64,000 bases of DNA from Rallus limicola (lineage: Eukaryota; Chordata; Aves; Gruiformes; Rallidae). The notes below the pieces were generated by a model. That model searched no databases. It had not been told where the DNA came from and saw only the letters and a program-made list of their open reading frames with translations. The first letter of the stretch is position 1. The number at the start of each line of letters is the position of its first letter. Location of the stretch: the NCBI GenBank assembly GCA_022605955.1, contig JAKCOZ010000005.1, positions 43,638,950 through 43,702,949 on the forward strand, given 5' to 3'. The position numbers and the translations under genes are program-made. Below, piece by piece: positions 1 through 13,505 of the stretch.

Positions 1-1454
1 GCCAGATGATACACCAGATGTTTCCTTTCCTTTAAGATTTGAAAAGTTCACATGCAGCAGAAGTCAGGTCCTGAGGGTAGGGGTGGGGCTTAATTACTTA
101 AAGTTAAATGTGCAAATATTGACAAATAAGAAACTGTTAAAGTCATATAATTCATTTTCTGCTTGTCTTATTTTTTCCTGTTCATTCCCTAGCAGAGTGC
201 ACAAACTGCTCAGACTGTAGAGAGACTTGATTAAGGTTTTGTCTTTCGCAACTCTCTCCCCATTTTTACTATGTTTAAATACATTTTATTTTTAAAAATA
301 TAATAGTCTGAAGCGACTGTAAGATGCATTGCAAGCAGGAATGTATTGGTTTTATAATGGCCATTAAAAAAAAGCAAAGGGGTTGTAGAGAAGAAAAAGC
401 AACACTTTATCTTAAAGTATAAAGACACGCCTCTGTAAATGCATTTTGCCCCTGAGGAAATACAAGCAAGGTATTGTATGGATTCAAACCTGTCCCTTAA
501 GCCCTCTACGCTTGATTCTTCCCCTGTATCACTAACTGATACATGTAAAGGATGTGGGCTCCTACCTGGCAGTATTAGTCCTGTGAATAAGGAGCCAGAG
601 CACAAAGCACAGGTAAAGCAGGATGGAGTATGCTGCCAGTAGAGCAGACAGTGCACTCGACCCATCATTGAACTGTTGGACATAGCAAGAACACTGCTGA
701 AGCTTTCACGAGAAACAAAACACATTCCTCCTGTTTTTTACTACCCCTGAAAAAGGTGTCTAGACCCACTCCCCTCCAATGCTGTGGCAGCTTTTGACTG
801 TCCCATTCCCACATTTCAGCAAAACAGAGTAGCCACCAGTCCTCCCATAAGCTCCACAGACTTTTCACTGAAAGGTCAGCAATACTCAAGGGCAATCTCC
901 AAACCAGGGCCAGCCCCAGCAAGTGCAGAAGGACTATAAACCCTGCAACACGTACGGATCCCACCTTCCCTTCCTGCAAAAACTGCCGATCTCTCAGGAA
1001 GGAGGCAGAACAAGTCTTATGCAATCCAAGATTTTACAGTTCTGAAAGGAGCCAAGGTGGTGTAAACTGCAGCTAGACCCTGGTGTACTGTTAAATTTTA
1101 AAGAGATAGTTCAGCAGGATTTGCTGGGTCTTACAAGTGCCTACATACAACATTTACAGGCATCCCAAAAGGTTTGACTCTGGAGATGGGGAACAGATCA
1201 GGCTGGATTTCATTTTTTTCTGACTCCATTTGCCTATCCTGAACCATAACAACTCTAAAAATCTGGAAACAGAGCAGACTGCAATGGAAACTGTATTAAC
1301 ACTGCACTCTGCTGTATGGTGCATGCTATACATCCCTTCTATAATTTTTTGTCCACTACTCTGTTTAAACTTGGGGAGTAGTTTGAACTGTGGTTTGTGT
1401 CATACCTGCTATGCACAGAAAGGACATTGAGCACACTTGTTCTTGCTTCCTTAG

Positions 1455-1620
1455 GTACCCAGAATGTTTCTTTGCCTACCAAATAGATGCCAATAGACAT
1501 TTGATTGAAGAATTCAACAAACAAAAGGAGGGAAAACCTGAAACTTTAGAGAAACAGCTTCAGGAATGTAGGGCTCATACCCCATCTACCACACTCTCAG
1601 CTGTAAAAGGGTGTCTTTGA
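1455..1620 (+). CDS. Weak candidate exon after a good splice acceptor
   Basis: A pyrimidine-rich acceptor (TTGTTCTTGCTTCCTTAG) ends at 1454 and is followed by an open frame of 55 codons (from Tyr, TAC at 1456) to TGA at 1618-1620. The peptide has a hydrophilic, helix-prone middle (LIEEFNKQKEGKPETLEKQL). No good donor lies inside and no AATAAA follows closely, so only a terminal exon would fit. No family recognised. Confidence 0.18.
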
Positions 1621-2384
1621 GTTACTTCTTACACTAAGACTATCTCATTGTGTGCCTCCCTAATTCTCTGCAGTGGGTGATAAGATGCAGTTGCAAGTAT
1701 GTTTTCAAACCAATAGGAAGGTTTGATTTATAGTTCCAGCGATTCTTGAAAAAGAAAACTCTTAAAAGCAAAAAGAAGTGGAGGGAGGAGAGAGGAAAAA
1801 AAACCGAATTCACTCAAAGCAGCATCAGCAAGCACTAGGTGGCAGCACAGCAAACAGTATGTCATCCCTCCAGTAAAGTCCGTGAAAACTAGAGTGATTT
1901 CAAAATCAAAGTAATATTATAAAATGGTATTACAAAAAAATTGACATAAGTGTAATAATACAAAAGGGGAGGGAAAAAACAACAGGTATTTTCTCTTCTC
2001 TCAAGAGTAATACTTAATAATCTCTCTCTTCACAAAATGACATTGCAGCACTTCCATGCAGCTACAAAGCTCTAAGGTCTACATTGGGCATATCTCTCCT
2101 TTTCACCAAGTCCATGCATCTCCTCCAGATAATGTCTGACACAGGCTGTTTTTTGGCTGACCTGGACAACATGGAATGCAGAGCTTATCAGCTCTGCTTC
2201 ACCAGGAGGTCAATACAGAGGATAATACTCAGGGATTGGGAGGAAGCTGGTGAGTACGTGCAAACATATGCCTAAAGAAATAGACTGCATGAATCATCTG
2301 AGACTGGACCAGAAGGAGCTGCTTTTTTACATCTTATCTTTTATGTACTCCCAGTCTTGCAGTTCCTTTGCTTTTCTTCCCTAC

Positions 2385-2481
2385 TGACTATTCAATATAA
2401 TTCTTGTGAGATATATTAAAAATATATATCATATATATTAAAATATGTATATTGACTATTCAATATATTTCTTGTGATCTT
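2385..2481. repeat. Direct repeat around an AT-rich core
   Basis: TGACTATTCAATATAATTCT at 2385 recurs as TGACTATTCAATATATTTCT at 2453, both followed by TGTGA. The 68-bp offset and the ATATAT spacer between them suggest a local tandem duplication. Confidence 0.85.
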
Positions 2482-3044
2482 GTATATTCCAGCAAGATGC
2501 CAAAATTTTGGAGAAACATGATGAATTCTTATTTCTAAGAGCAAGTCATGATCAGTCCTAAGCCTGACTAAAAGTACAAGTCCTTTGAAAACAATCCTGA
2601 GCTTCAACCTCATCCTTTGAAATGTGTATGAGCACCTCCACACATGCATGCAGACATACATATAAACTTTTAGCTGGCACCCACTTTAGCAAATTAATTC
2701 CTCTATGACTGACCTCTTTGTAACCTTGACTTGGTGTTGCAGAGGGTCACAGAGCATGAAATTCACTGCAAAAAAATCTGATGAAACAATGTCTGAGCAA
2801 CCGAACAGCAAACATAACTCAATGTCAGTATGTGCAAGTGGTGGGAACAGCCACTTATACATTCAAAAAGACACAAGCCTGTTGTAAAAAGTTCTCTGAA
2901 ACTATTTGCTCCCTGCTTAGCAACAGTCAAAACCCAAAAAGCGGGGCGGGAGGGAGAAAAACAATAGGGAAAAAATATATCATACAATGACATAGAAGAT
3001 ACATCAAAATCAGAAAGTGTACAACATTTACAGAGATGGTAATT

Positions 3045-3160
3045 CACCAAATGGTGTATGAAACTGTTCCCATTTGATGAAAGATTAATTAGGTTATGAG
3101 TCTTCAGCTTGGAATGGAGATAGATAACAGAAGAGATATAATAGGCAACTTTAAAATTGT
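3045..3160 (+). mobile_element. Older, strongly decayed CR1/L3-like fragment
   Basis: The plus strand has GAGTCTTCAGCTTGGAATGG and AGATATAATAGGCAAC, which recall the conserved segment encoding the reverse transcriptase C-terminus (the FSLEKR and GDLI region) of old amniote CR1-like LINEs. It runs opposite to the neighbouring younger CR1 copy. The match is from memory and weak. Confidence 0.35.
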
Positions 3161-3189
3161 ACATAATAAATAAAAAAACAAACAGAAAT

Positions 3190-3710
3190 TGATTTCTCTT
3201 TCAGTAAAGAAATACTTCCCAATATCCAATCTAAACTTGGGGATATTTCCTCTCGTCTAATCTCTGGTTACTTGGTAGAAGAGACTGACACCCAGCTACC
3301 TACAACCTCATGTCAGGTAGCTGTAAAATGCAATAAGGTCTCCCCTCATTTTCCTCTTCTCCAGACTAAAGAATCCAAATTCCCTCAGCCATTCCTCATA
3401 AGACTTGTTCTCCAGACCCTTTACCAGCTTTGTTGTCCTTCTCTGGATACACTCCAGAAAATCAACATCCCTCAACATCCACTCCATAACCTTCTCTGGT
3501 ACTGGAGTCAGGCTGATAGACCTGTAGTTCCTGGGATTCTCCTTCTGGCCCTTCTTGTAGAGGGGTGTCATATTGGCAAGCCCCCAGTCCTCTGGGACCT
3601 CCTCTGTTACCCAGGAATGCTGATCAATGATGGAGAGTGGCTTGGTAAGCCCCTCCGCCAGCTCCCTCATTACTCTTGGGTGGATCTCATCTGGCCCCAT
3701 AGACTATACT
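3190..3710 (-). mobile_element. CR1 LINE fragment, 3' part with an internal deletion
   Basis: Read on the minus strand, 3700-3480 encodes a piece of the CR1 reverse transcriptase ([19 protein letters not shown], then [19 protein letters not shown] and [19 protein letters not shown]). Near 3455-3475 it jumps to the C-terminal part ([15 protein letters not shown] and [15 protein letters not shown]), skipping the catalytic middle, which includes the YADD region. The tail at 3240-3190 matches the CR1 stretch TTAGATTGGATATTGGGAAG. The frame is still open across the junction, but the element is truncated at both ends and is dead. Confidence 0.85.
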
Positions 3711-5276
3711 CTTTGCTCCCTTGCCATTTGACCCATTTCTCCATTGAATTCCAAATGGAAAATTTCTCTATAGAATTCCCAACTGTTTGAAAATTAAAAC
3801 AACTCAAAGAAATACAATAGGCTTTTTAGCTGAATCTTTGCAAATCCAGATAGTACACAGGAGCTTGAGTGGGGTATATTATCAATGTCACTGAAAATTC
3901 AGATAAACATCACATCAGTAGTTTCACATTTTATTGTCCCTGTGTCACCACAGTTAGTGATGATCAGGGGAACTACTGTCTTTCAGGCTGTTTTCTTAAG
4001 CAAACAAGGCTTGTATGATTATATTATTCCCATGTGTCCTACTTTTGCAGGTTTCATGAAGACAGGTTCCAGGACAGAGGCACTTAATTGATTCTTCCAT
4101 GGAGGGGAAGGATGTGATGTGAGTGGTAGCATCTTATGTGACAGATAAACCACACATGGGATCACTACAATAATCCCACTCACAGAACTCCCTGTTCTTG
4201 CAACACACTCACCATGTGGAAAATTTTGAAGGAAGAGTTAATACATAAGAGATCGGCTGTATTTCAAAGAGTAAGCAGGCCTGTGGTATACGATTAATTT
4301 ATCTGAAGATCAGAAGAGCCCGCAGTGATAATCAGGATAATCCCTTGTACACAATATGGAAGTGAGCTTTCCTGGATTAACTCATGCCTTTGACTCCAAC
4401 CTCTATGGATGAGTTACAACATGATTTTAAGAAAAGCATCTGAATTTGCTTTCACATTTCCAATAGCAAATATCTTGGTAAGCTGTTCCAACATTTAATT
4501 GCCACTAAATATTTAGATCTTGGTACATCATTATCTGACAGACAGAAGAACCAATGTAGAATACCATTTAGGTTTACTTGTATACTGAGAGTAAGTCTAA
4601 CACTAAAGACTTAATTTCTTGTAAAATGAAGTACTTATTTTCACAGTAGAGTGTTTTCCAACCCTTCTGATCAGGCTTGTGATGGATACCAAATTTGACC
4701 TCCTAATCCAGACATGATCACAGGTATCAAACATGGAGGTAGTACAGCTTCCACACAGTTATTTAATATCCTCTACTCCATACAGCCAAATGTCTTTCTT
4801 GTTAGGATTGCTCTATCCTTAGGCACAGTAATTTCCAGACTGCTAGAGGAGACAAACAAGCATAGCCTTACCAATTTTAGTACAGCAAAGCCTTGAAGAG
4901 TTATGCATATTACTGCTACTACCACCAAGGAAAGAATCAGAGGTGCCATATGGCAGAAGACCTGAACTGAAGGCTAGTAGGTCCCAGCAGCAACTGCTGC
5001 CATACCACCCTTCACCCTTCCCATCCTTCTCACGCTCCCTGCCTAAGGTAACAAGAAAAGCAGTGAATCTCAACACTTCTCATGAACTCTGTATCCCAGA
5101 CTTACTTCCTCTAGATATCTCTCTCTCTTTGCTCTGACTGCTCTTAATCCCAGCTTGGCCTGACCTTGAAACCCTGAATTGCCATTATTCATTCTGCTTC
5201 CATTGCCGATTCTGGGTCATTTAGCTCCCCAGGTACTTGCATACATCTAAAGATGCACCTGGGCTATCAGGATAAA

Positions 5277-5300
5277 AGCCACATCCATATAGATGTGGCT
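5277..5300. other. Perfect hairpin: 9-bp arms, 6-base loop
   Basis: AGCCACATC at 5277-5285 pairs with GATGTGGCT at 5292-5300 around CATATA. No other signal of a structured RNA surrounds it, so it may be chance or a repeat remnant. Confidence 0.7.
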
Positions 5301-7250
5301 CACATGCCTTTTTCATAGATAGTTGAACCTCCAGTCTCCCAAAGTAAAGCTTCTTGTGTTTCTGTTTTCTGTGGCTGAAAATCATCGTGACTACAGTTAA
5401 AGAATGGGGAAGTGACACAATGGAAAAACAGAGCAATATTGATTAATAATAAGTGAATGTCATCTTCTAAATCAATTATAAAAGTATGGAGCAATATGTT
5501 TTTAAAATTATTAAGGTGCAAAGCCACTAAAATATAACAAAATGTAACAAAAATGTTAAAACAGAGAATTTAAGCAGTGAAACCTTAGTTAGAAAGCTGC
5601 AATATAATAAAGAACTACTCCAGAGACCAGACTGCCAAAGGGGAAGGAAAAAAATTAGAGTAAGAAAGAAAAACTTTCAGAAACCAGATACCACCATCTA
5701 GCAAACACTTGAAAATGTTTCCTAAAGACAAACTAAACAAGATATCTGTATATCAAAAAGATGTTTCTTTGCTAGATGCAACTAAACCAGTGGTAGGAAG
5801 AGGGGGTCATGCTTCTACACCACTGATTTGGGTATGACACCATCCATGTTGCACTGAAGTTGGGTGAGAGACACTGCAATCATCTTAGCTCCTGCTCCCT
5901 CTGAAATCTGTCCAGATCCACTGAGGGGAAGAAATTTTGCCCAAGAATATTGCTAGCTGTAGAATGAATCTTATTTCAACCTAAAGCAGAGAAACATGAC
6001 TGGATGTAGGGACCTGAATCCAAGGCCACACTGCCCACAGGATTCAAAGTGGTTTATGTTAAATGTTCCAGTTTCGGATTAACTCTGATTTCACATGTAA
6101 TGCACCTCATGTGATTCAGTGCATAAGGGTTCCTCCCAGTTTTGACCCAGTTGTTACTGGAGAACTAGTTTTTCAGGCTGTGAAATCCACTTTATAGCAA
6201 GACCTTAAAACCTTGGCAGTGCCTTTGAATGACAAATGCAGGCCTCCTCTGAAATACATTTCGGCTCTGTGACCCTGATTTAAGTTAAAATTCATAGACT
6301 GTTAATTAACATGTGGAACAGGAAGTTTCTAAATAGCTCACCAGGTTTGTATTTGGCAGGCAGTACACCAACACTTGAAGTGTGGTTGAAATACCCACTT
6401 TTTTATATCACTGAAAGTTTAATAAATATTTATTTCTTTAGGGACCTCCAATGTTAATAAAACCTGTCTGCTCTTGTTTGAATCTTTAAAACTCATGTGT
6501 TAAATAGTGAGGCTGAGGTAGTGTCTCTGAAATTACACTGCCAACAGCAAAGCAAATACAGAGTATAAGTGTTTTTGTGTCTATTTAACAGCTTTTATAT
6601 GTCCATTAAGTGCTTGTTTTCTGTTTTGTTAATCATTCCAGCTCCTGTAATGTTTTGACGAAGGAGGAAATCACAATTTCACATGCTACCGTTTCTCTGG
6701 TTCTCCAGAGTTCAAAGGAGGAAGGATTGGATGGCTTTCTCACTTTCTTTTTTCTTTTGCTAATCATGCCAAAATCACATTTCTGTGCACATTAAATAAT
6801 CTGATAGCCCATCAAAACTCTGTCTTATTTGTTTAGCATCAGGAAGCAATTCCATTTATGGTACTAATAGTCAATTGCTTGAACTTCTTTTTTCATCAGT
6901 GCTATCATTTTCTGAGACCTTGTGCCCTTACCCTCAAAACTTGTTCAACTACTGGTTGCACAACTTGCACATCTGCAGGTTAGATTTCCAGCTCTGGAAT
7001 GACACACCACATTGCAGTACTGCTAGGCAGCCTAGTGCCACACATAACAAAGTGCCTTTGGTGCCAAGTGTCATGTGCCAGGAGAAAGAAAGGTCACTGA
7101 GTCTCACACCGAAAAGAGTCCTGCTCAAACCACTCTTTATAGCAGACTTTCTCTTTGTCTAGCACACAAATCATGCTCTTACTGGACCATAAATTTGCAC
7201 TTCTGTGTTTCAAGTCAATGTCTGTGTATTTTACGTCACCGACTTTTACC

Positions 7251-7298
7251 TAGATAACCTCCTGAGGTCCCTTCCAGGCTCAGCTACCCTATGATGCT
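7251..7298 (+). mobile_element. CR1 3' tail fragment
   Basis: GATAACCTCCTGAGGTCCCT and CAGCTACCCTATGATGCT match the last bases of CR1 elements, which end in a short repeat of the ATTCTATG type. Only about 50 bp is recognisable, a 5'-truncated copy. Confidence 0.6.
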
Positions 7299-8069
7299 GA
7301 GTGCTGCTGAAAGAAGGCCTACAGCAGCTTGGCACTATGGTCATTCCTCATGTTCACGACCAATTATGTGTGTTTGTCTCATCATGTGACCATGGAGATG
7401 CATTCATTAGGGAACAGGAAATACAGAAACCTGTTCCCATACACAACTGATCCAGTGACAAACAGCACAGCTGGATTCTGGGAATCAAAATACAATCTTC
7501 ATCTCTATTGCCAGCTTCATATTACACTATTGCAGATTCATTGCTTCTTTGAATAAAGATTTTATGCAGCAGTGAAGTCTGAGAGATTTGGAAATCTGGT
7601 CTTGGCAAAACTATATTGACGCAAGAATCATTCCTATAAGAAGAGGGATTTCAAATGATGGAGATGGAACTTGATTTATAGCATGCTTCCTCTAAATGAA
7701 ACCTGAAAAAATACTCAACTCTTACTCCCTGCTCCATAAGAACCATTTGTTCTGAGGTTGTAAGGCTCCTGATGTGGCTAAAGTGAGAGTGGAAGATCTA
7801 GGAGTGACAGTGGAGAAGAAGAGACTGAAAATAGCGACTAATGGGAGTATTTGTTCCAATAGTTGTACAGTTCTGATTATTGGTCAAATGAGCAGGTATT
7901 GGTGGTACCTCATGTTCTCTGAGTACAGAACTGCACTTTCAGTCTTGACAAAGGCCTGAGCCTGGGGGTGGGGCAAGGGAGGTGTGGTGGTGCTCAGATT
8001 GATGGAAATCTAGGTTCTTGATATTCAGGATATGTTGATACCACAATTTGAATGCCACATTCCATTATA

Positions 8070-8265
8070 GCAGTAAGACTTGTCAGTGTAAATCTTCAAC
8101 TCAAAGCTTGATAGTCTATTGCTTTCTGAATTTTCAGCTTCATATCTTAAATGTATACCTCTTAATTTATCCAAACTAGAAGTACATCTGTTCAGTATTT
8201 GGCATATGAAATATTGGGTAGCGTGCACTAAAGAAACATCCAGACTAAGTTATCAGTTAATGTAC
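8070..8265. repeat. Diverged repeat copy A (partner at 13270-13505)
   Basis: AAGTACATCTGTTCAGTATT at 8180 and the flanking bases align with 13413 onward (AAGTACATCTGTTCAACATT). Similarity continues on both sides: TTAATTTATCCA against TTAATTTTTCCA, and AAGAAACATCC against AAGAAATATTC. The two copies are in the same orientation, about 5.2 kb apart. I do not know the family. Confidence 0.6.
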
Positions 8266-11200
8266 AAAAAAGGAATTAAGATGCAATTTAAGAAACAATT
8301 TCACCTCTCTGATCTGTCTGGCAGATCTTTTCACCATTATTCTCTTGTCCAGTACCTACATTCCCATAGTGCAAAATAGGTTTTCATATACATAAAGGCA
8401 ATAAAAAAGTAGTGGTGAGACCCGCTCAGCAGACACAGTACTGATGTCAGTGGTAAGCTGGCACAGAACAAAAAAGAATGAAAATAAGATACTTTTGATG
8501 AAAAGATGAAAATAAGATCCTTTTGAGAAAAGACTTTAGCACACATCTCAAAATGACAAGGAAGAGTAGCTAATTCTGTTTTTCAACATATGATTTTCCA
8601 TTTACTATCATGATTATTCCTTTTAATGCAAAAAACATCTAGATCCTGCAATCTGTTTTCATTGCCCCATTTCCTCTAAAAATGGGCTGATATATAGCAG
8701 TGCCATAGTGGCACTTTAAAGAGGACTACCGGTTCTTCCTGAGGGAAAGAGACAAAAGAGTGACACATATTGGGACTTCCCATATCAGAATGTCATATTT
8801 TGTCTTTGAGAGACTATGTCTTTCTTTCACAAGACAATGATCCTTATTCCAAATAAATAAATAACCCAGATATGAAATCTGCATCACTGACAGCACAACG
8901 CTTCTCTTACAAGCAAAATTTCAGTATAAAATACTTCATATGCCCATAGTTAATATAGTAGTTTAAAAACGGATGCAGTTATAACTACTTTAAGTAAGCA
9001 TAAATTGGTATAAGTGCTTTTTAAAATAAAAGTAGCATATAAACCAACAAATATGGTAATTTTAAACTACCTCAGGAAAGGTTCTAAATAGTTGAAAAAT
9101 TCATTTCAGTCCTTATTTAAACAGACTAATACTTGTGCTTTGTACTGGACTGTGACGGTCAGCAAGTAAATCTTTGTTCCACATTGAACCTTTCCAATGA
9201 TGTCTGCTACTGAAATTATAAAGCAAAACAAACTTGGAATAATCACATAGACAAGTAATGATGAAATTCATGTGACGTGAATTCTGGAACTAAGGATTCC
9301 ACTTGCTGCATCACATCTGGCTCTACAGTGGGATCAGTACACTCGATATAACTGCTTGATCCTTCATAGGGAAAAGTATTGGACTTCCACTTTCTCTGGA
9401 ACCTTGTTGAAAATCACTGGTTACAGACTTAGACATATAAGAAATTTTTTTTTCTCTGAATTAATAGGTGAGCTGAAATCACTGTTTGTAATACTGTTTG
9501 CAGATTGATGCTATTACTACAGAAAGTAGAATTAGCTGCAACAGTTTGAATGCTAAACAGCGAGTTATTTTTTTCTAATTGAATATGCAGCTGTATGCAT
9601 GCTCTTCTAGCTGCTGTTTTTCATCTTTTGCATTTTCCTAAGTGAGAGGGATAAACCATAGATCTCATACCTGAACGAGGTATTGTTTGAAAATTCAGTA
9701 AGATGCACTACATCCTGAACCTCCACATACAAACCTACTTCTATGGTTTTAGTTTAGAGACAGAACCATCAAAAAGGAAAAGCTTGCTAAAATCTTAAAG
9801 GATTTCAGTACCAGCAAACACAGTCTCAAAATTCTACCTGTGTCCCATGTCAAAAAATTTGAAACACTCTCACCACCTTTGGTTCAACATGTTCTCTTGA
9901 ACCACCATGGAAAGTACTGTTATGGAAAGTGTCCTCTTTAGGTTTCAGTTAATGTTCAGAGCAGTGGTCTGCAGCCTCAGAAAGATACCATTCTGTCTGA
10001 TTCAAGGGTTTGACTATACCTGATACATTATAACATATATTTTAGCTCATTTTGTGACTAAAAAGTGATCTACAGCAAGCCCTAGAGTAGTAGAGATGAA
10101 GAATTCTTTGAGACCTACAGTGAAGGAGGAAGAATAAGAAAAACTGTGGAATCAATTTGAAATGGACTTTTAAAGATGACCTTTGACAGTTTTGTCACTA
10201 TCAGACCACACAATATAGGAAAAAGAGCTGCTACGAAAGTTTCCAAGGTCACCACAGATAGATAGACAGCTCTGTGTAAAATCTGCATGTGCTCAGTCAT
10301 TTGCAAAATTAGGACAAAATATGTCCATATTGTACAAAAGACTGGGCAGATACCTGAGATAGTTGCAGATCTTGCAGATCATAAAGACAATGACTGTTCT
10401 GTGGTGCCTGTGCACAATCCTAATGACTTCATTCGGATTTTGAAAAAGTACAAAGGTCTTTGCACACGCATGTCTGACAGTAAGAGCAGAAACCGACATG
10501 GTTGATACTCAATAGAAAGGGATGGTGTCAGTGAAAAGAGCAATGTGGTTATACAAGCTGACTGTGAGTACTACCAGTATCTGAGTATCTTCAGGTTAGT
10601 TTTCTTTCTATAATTTTAAGATTGCTAAATGTTCTGTGACATTAGTGTCTGGGTACAGTATGTTAAATGATATGTTTTAAGGATGAATCAATCTGACACA
10701 CCTCTCTGAAAGGGATATTTTTCAGAATCAATGGGAAAACAGCAACAATACTTACATTTTAAAAATAAATAGATAAATAAGTGAAAGGAGATGGGGAGCC
10801 TTTATATTTTTAAAGCCTTCAAAAATCACTTCTATATCTCCCCAGTAAACCACATTATATCCTCAGTTTTCAATCAAAATACTTTGGACAGCACAATATG
10901 GCTTTTAAATTGACCTGCTAATCTATTATTTGGGTAACCAAAGGACTACCAGTTATGATGGTAAGGATGACAGAGATCATGCCTTCAAGACACCATCCCT
11001 GTTAGGAAAATGAAGTAACATATTCAGTGAGTCTTATGCATGCTGCCTGGAGAGACAAACACACACATTTATAATTGATTCAATGAGAAAAAACATACAC
11101 AGAGGATTCAATTCTCACCTCTTTTCAATTCATCCTCCCACAGCGACTTTAATAGCTCTCTATGCCATAGTCCAGTGCTTTGTCAACAGACACAGCTGGT

Positions 11201-13269
11201 GGCCTCCTCTGTGGTCCTCCGAGCTCCCTGGCAGCAAATTGTCCAGGAGTATCTTTCCCACCACTTCTCTTGACTGTTCCAGTGAAGAAAAGGGGCACAA
11301 TACTTAACACAGTTTGCAATGTATTCTTCTTCCAATACTGTTTTACCTCCCTCTTTCCATGTACAGCTTTCTGGCTTCAAGTACAGCCCATTCTGCGAGT
11401 CTGCAGAGCTGTCTGAGCTGATACCTACCTCCCATTCTGACTAAAGGCAGAATCAGGTCCTTCTCATTCAGGGTTCCTGTCCAGCTTGGCAGCCTCCCTC
11501 GCAGTACTGTCATTCAACACACTACAGATACAGACATGACAGGACAACACAGCATAATGTTGTATTGGCGCAGTGCTACTTCCCTTACAAGGGTCAGGAT
11601 TCTCACAGAAACACAGCTGCTATTACACTTACGTTAACTGATGCATAGCTCATCAGTCTTTCCTAAAGGCAAGCTTTCAGATATCCCTAGCAGCAAAAAT
11701 CAATACATAATCAAAGATAAACAGAACTGAAACCATATGTCATATCAGTAAAATCACAGAGCTGGTGGTAAGCAATAATATTTTCAGTAGCACTAAAGAA
11801 AGAAGCCAGGAGCTAAGGAATAAACAGTAAGATCCATCTTTCTGGGCTGTGCAGCAATCAGATGGGGAGCTATGCAGCCTGGGAAGCCTAGTACAATTTC
11901 TGTTAGTAGCATCACCAAGGTGACAACCTAAGCATCGCTAGATACGGGCTATCTTCTCCCAAGTTCATTTTGTCAGAACCTATATTTCTCATATTGACCT
12001 ATCTGTTGACTAGATAGATAGACCTATCTAACTTAGCAGCAAAGACTTCAGACAATTAGATACAAATACAGGCTTGCTGTCTGTTCAGACCTATGAGGTT
12101 CAACAGATTTTGAAGGCAGAAGAAAACTCATCTTTCACCTACCTCACTAAGGACCGACCAAACTTAAATTATAGAAAACAAAGGCTTAAAACTGTAAATC
12201 CATATTGGAAATATAAGCTATTTTAATCTTACTGGAAAAGCTATCCAAATAATAGCTTGTACAAAGTTCTTCAGCACTTCAGAAAATATCAAACCACTTA
12301 TTTTGGTGCCAAAATTTGACTTGTTCAGAAATGATGGGCCTAATGAACAAAAGCTAATTGGACAACTCAGGGCCCCAAAGCCTGCTCCAGTTCTCACCTT
12401 TCATATTGCTTTCGCTCTTGATGTAGTCTGAAGTGTGTGAACTAGGAAAACAGAATACATAGCAATATCCATCAGTGTTTTACCTGAGCATAATGTACAT
12501 TGTAGATTGTGTGTTTCTTCATTGTTTTAATGAAGAATTTCACTTAAGAAGATATTTCCCATTACAAGGCACAGTATCAGTTGATATAAATCTCCGAAAC
12601 TCCACTCATTATGTGGATTACTTAATATAGATGGCTGATAACTGGTTGAAAATTCCCTTGTATACTAGCCTGTGCAAGCCTCAGTTCACATGTCTGAATG
12701 TATCCCTATTAAGGAAAAGTACTTAAGCATGTGTTTAATTCCCAGAGTCCCAGGCTCAAATGCTTTCTGCAGTACATTGTTGTAACTGTGATCGTCTACA
12801 GAGACCGCTTTCCAGAACAGGGGTGTTTTTTCTGAATGAAGGCCACAGCTCATTTTAGAAATATGCGCCTGTCTTACTGAAATAAATGGCACACTGTGAT
12901 GCTTCCATACCTGGGTGAAGTGCAAATGCTTCAGTGGTGCAGTTTACCCACTGTGCTTACTCCTCACAGCAGCGGCTGTGAGAAGGAAGCGTTACTGAAT
13001 GAAGAATCTTTGGCTTTTCCATGTCATCTGCGGTCTTGATTGCACGATTTTGAAACAGGGGAAGAAAAGCTCTCAGACTTCTGGAGATTTCCATGATTCT
13101 GGGAAGAAATAGAATTTTATGGAGCTGCACTAGTCATTGTTAATTTAAAATTAATATAAAAACATATCAAAGAGCTAAATTACCTTTTTTCAGAACAAGT
13201 GTTGCATCATTTTCTAATCTCAATTTATGTGATTCCAGATTGCAGTTTGGGGACCTAGAAGCCAATTTT

Positions 13270-13505
13270 TATTTTACTTACAGTAAAAAATTTCTGCATT
13301 AACAGCATAGTTTCTGTTCATCAAAGTTCTAATTTCCATTGCTTTGGTGGGTTTTTTTTGTTTTCTGCTCTATAAATCCGAAATGTGCCTTTCATTTAAT
13401 TTTTCCACACTTTAAGTACATCTGTTCAACATTTGGTTCACGAAATGCTAGGAAGTATGCTCTGAAGAAATATTCGCTTTACTTGTCAGCCTACAAAGAA
13501 AATGC
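13270..13505. repeat. Diverged repeat copy B (partner at 8070-8265)
   Basis: Best conserved part is 13381-13470, containing AAATGTGCC, TTTAATTTTTCCACAC, AAGTACATCTGTTCAACATT, GAAATGCTAGGAAGTATGC and AAGAAATATTC in the same order as in copy A. The copy holds extra short insertions compared with A. Either an old interspersed repeat or an old segmental duplication. Confidence 0.6.

Larger units (their letters stand above)
1..3044. other. Intergenic, no confident gene
   Basis: AT-rich single-copy-looking DNA. It holds the weak exon candidate at 1455-1620 and the direct repeat at 2385-2481. The open frame at 231-725 (minus) has chance-like residues, rich in Ser, Phe and Cys, and no domain. Confidence 0.6.

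Noticed and set aside
231..725. 164-codon minus-strand frame near the left end
   Set aside because: Cys/Ser/Phe-rich chance composition with poly-Phe from an A-rich run; no domain.
3272..3790. 172-codon plus-strand frame
   Set aside because: It is the antisense of the CR1 fragment and its flank.
12005..12035. GATA repeats with a small inverted repeat
   Set aside because: Only three GATA units and short arms; within chance for AT-rich DNA.
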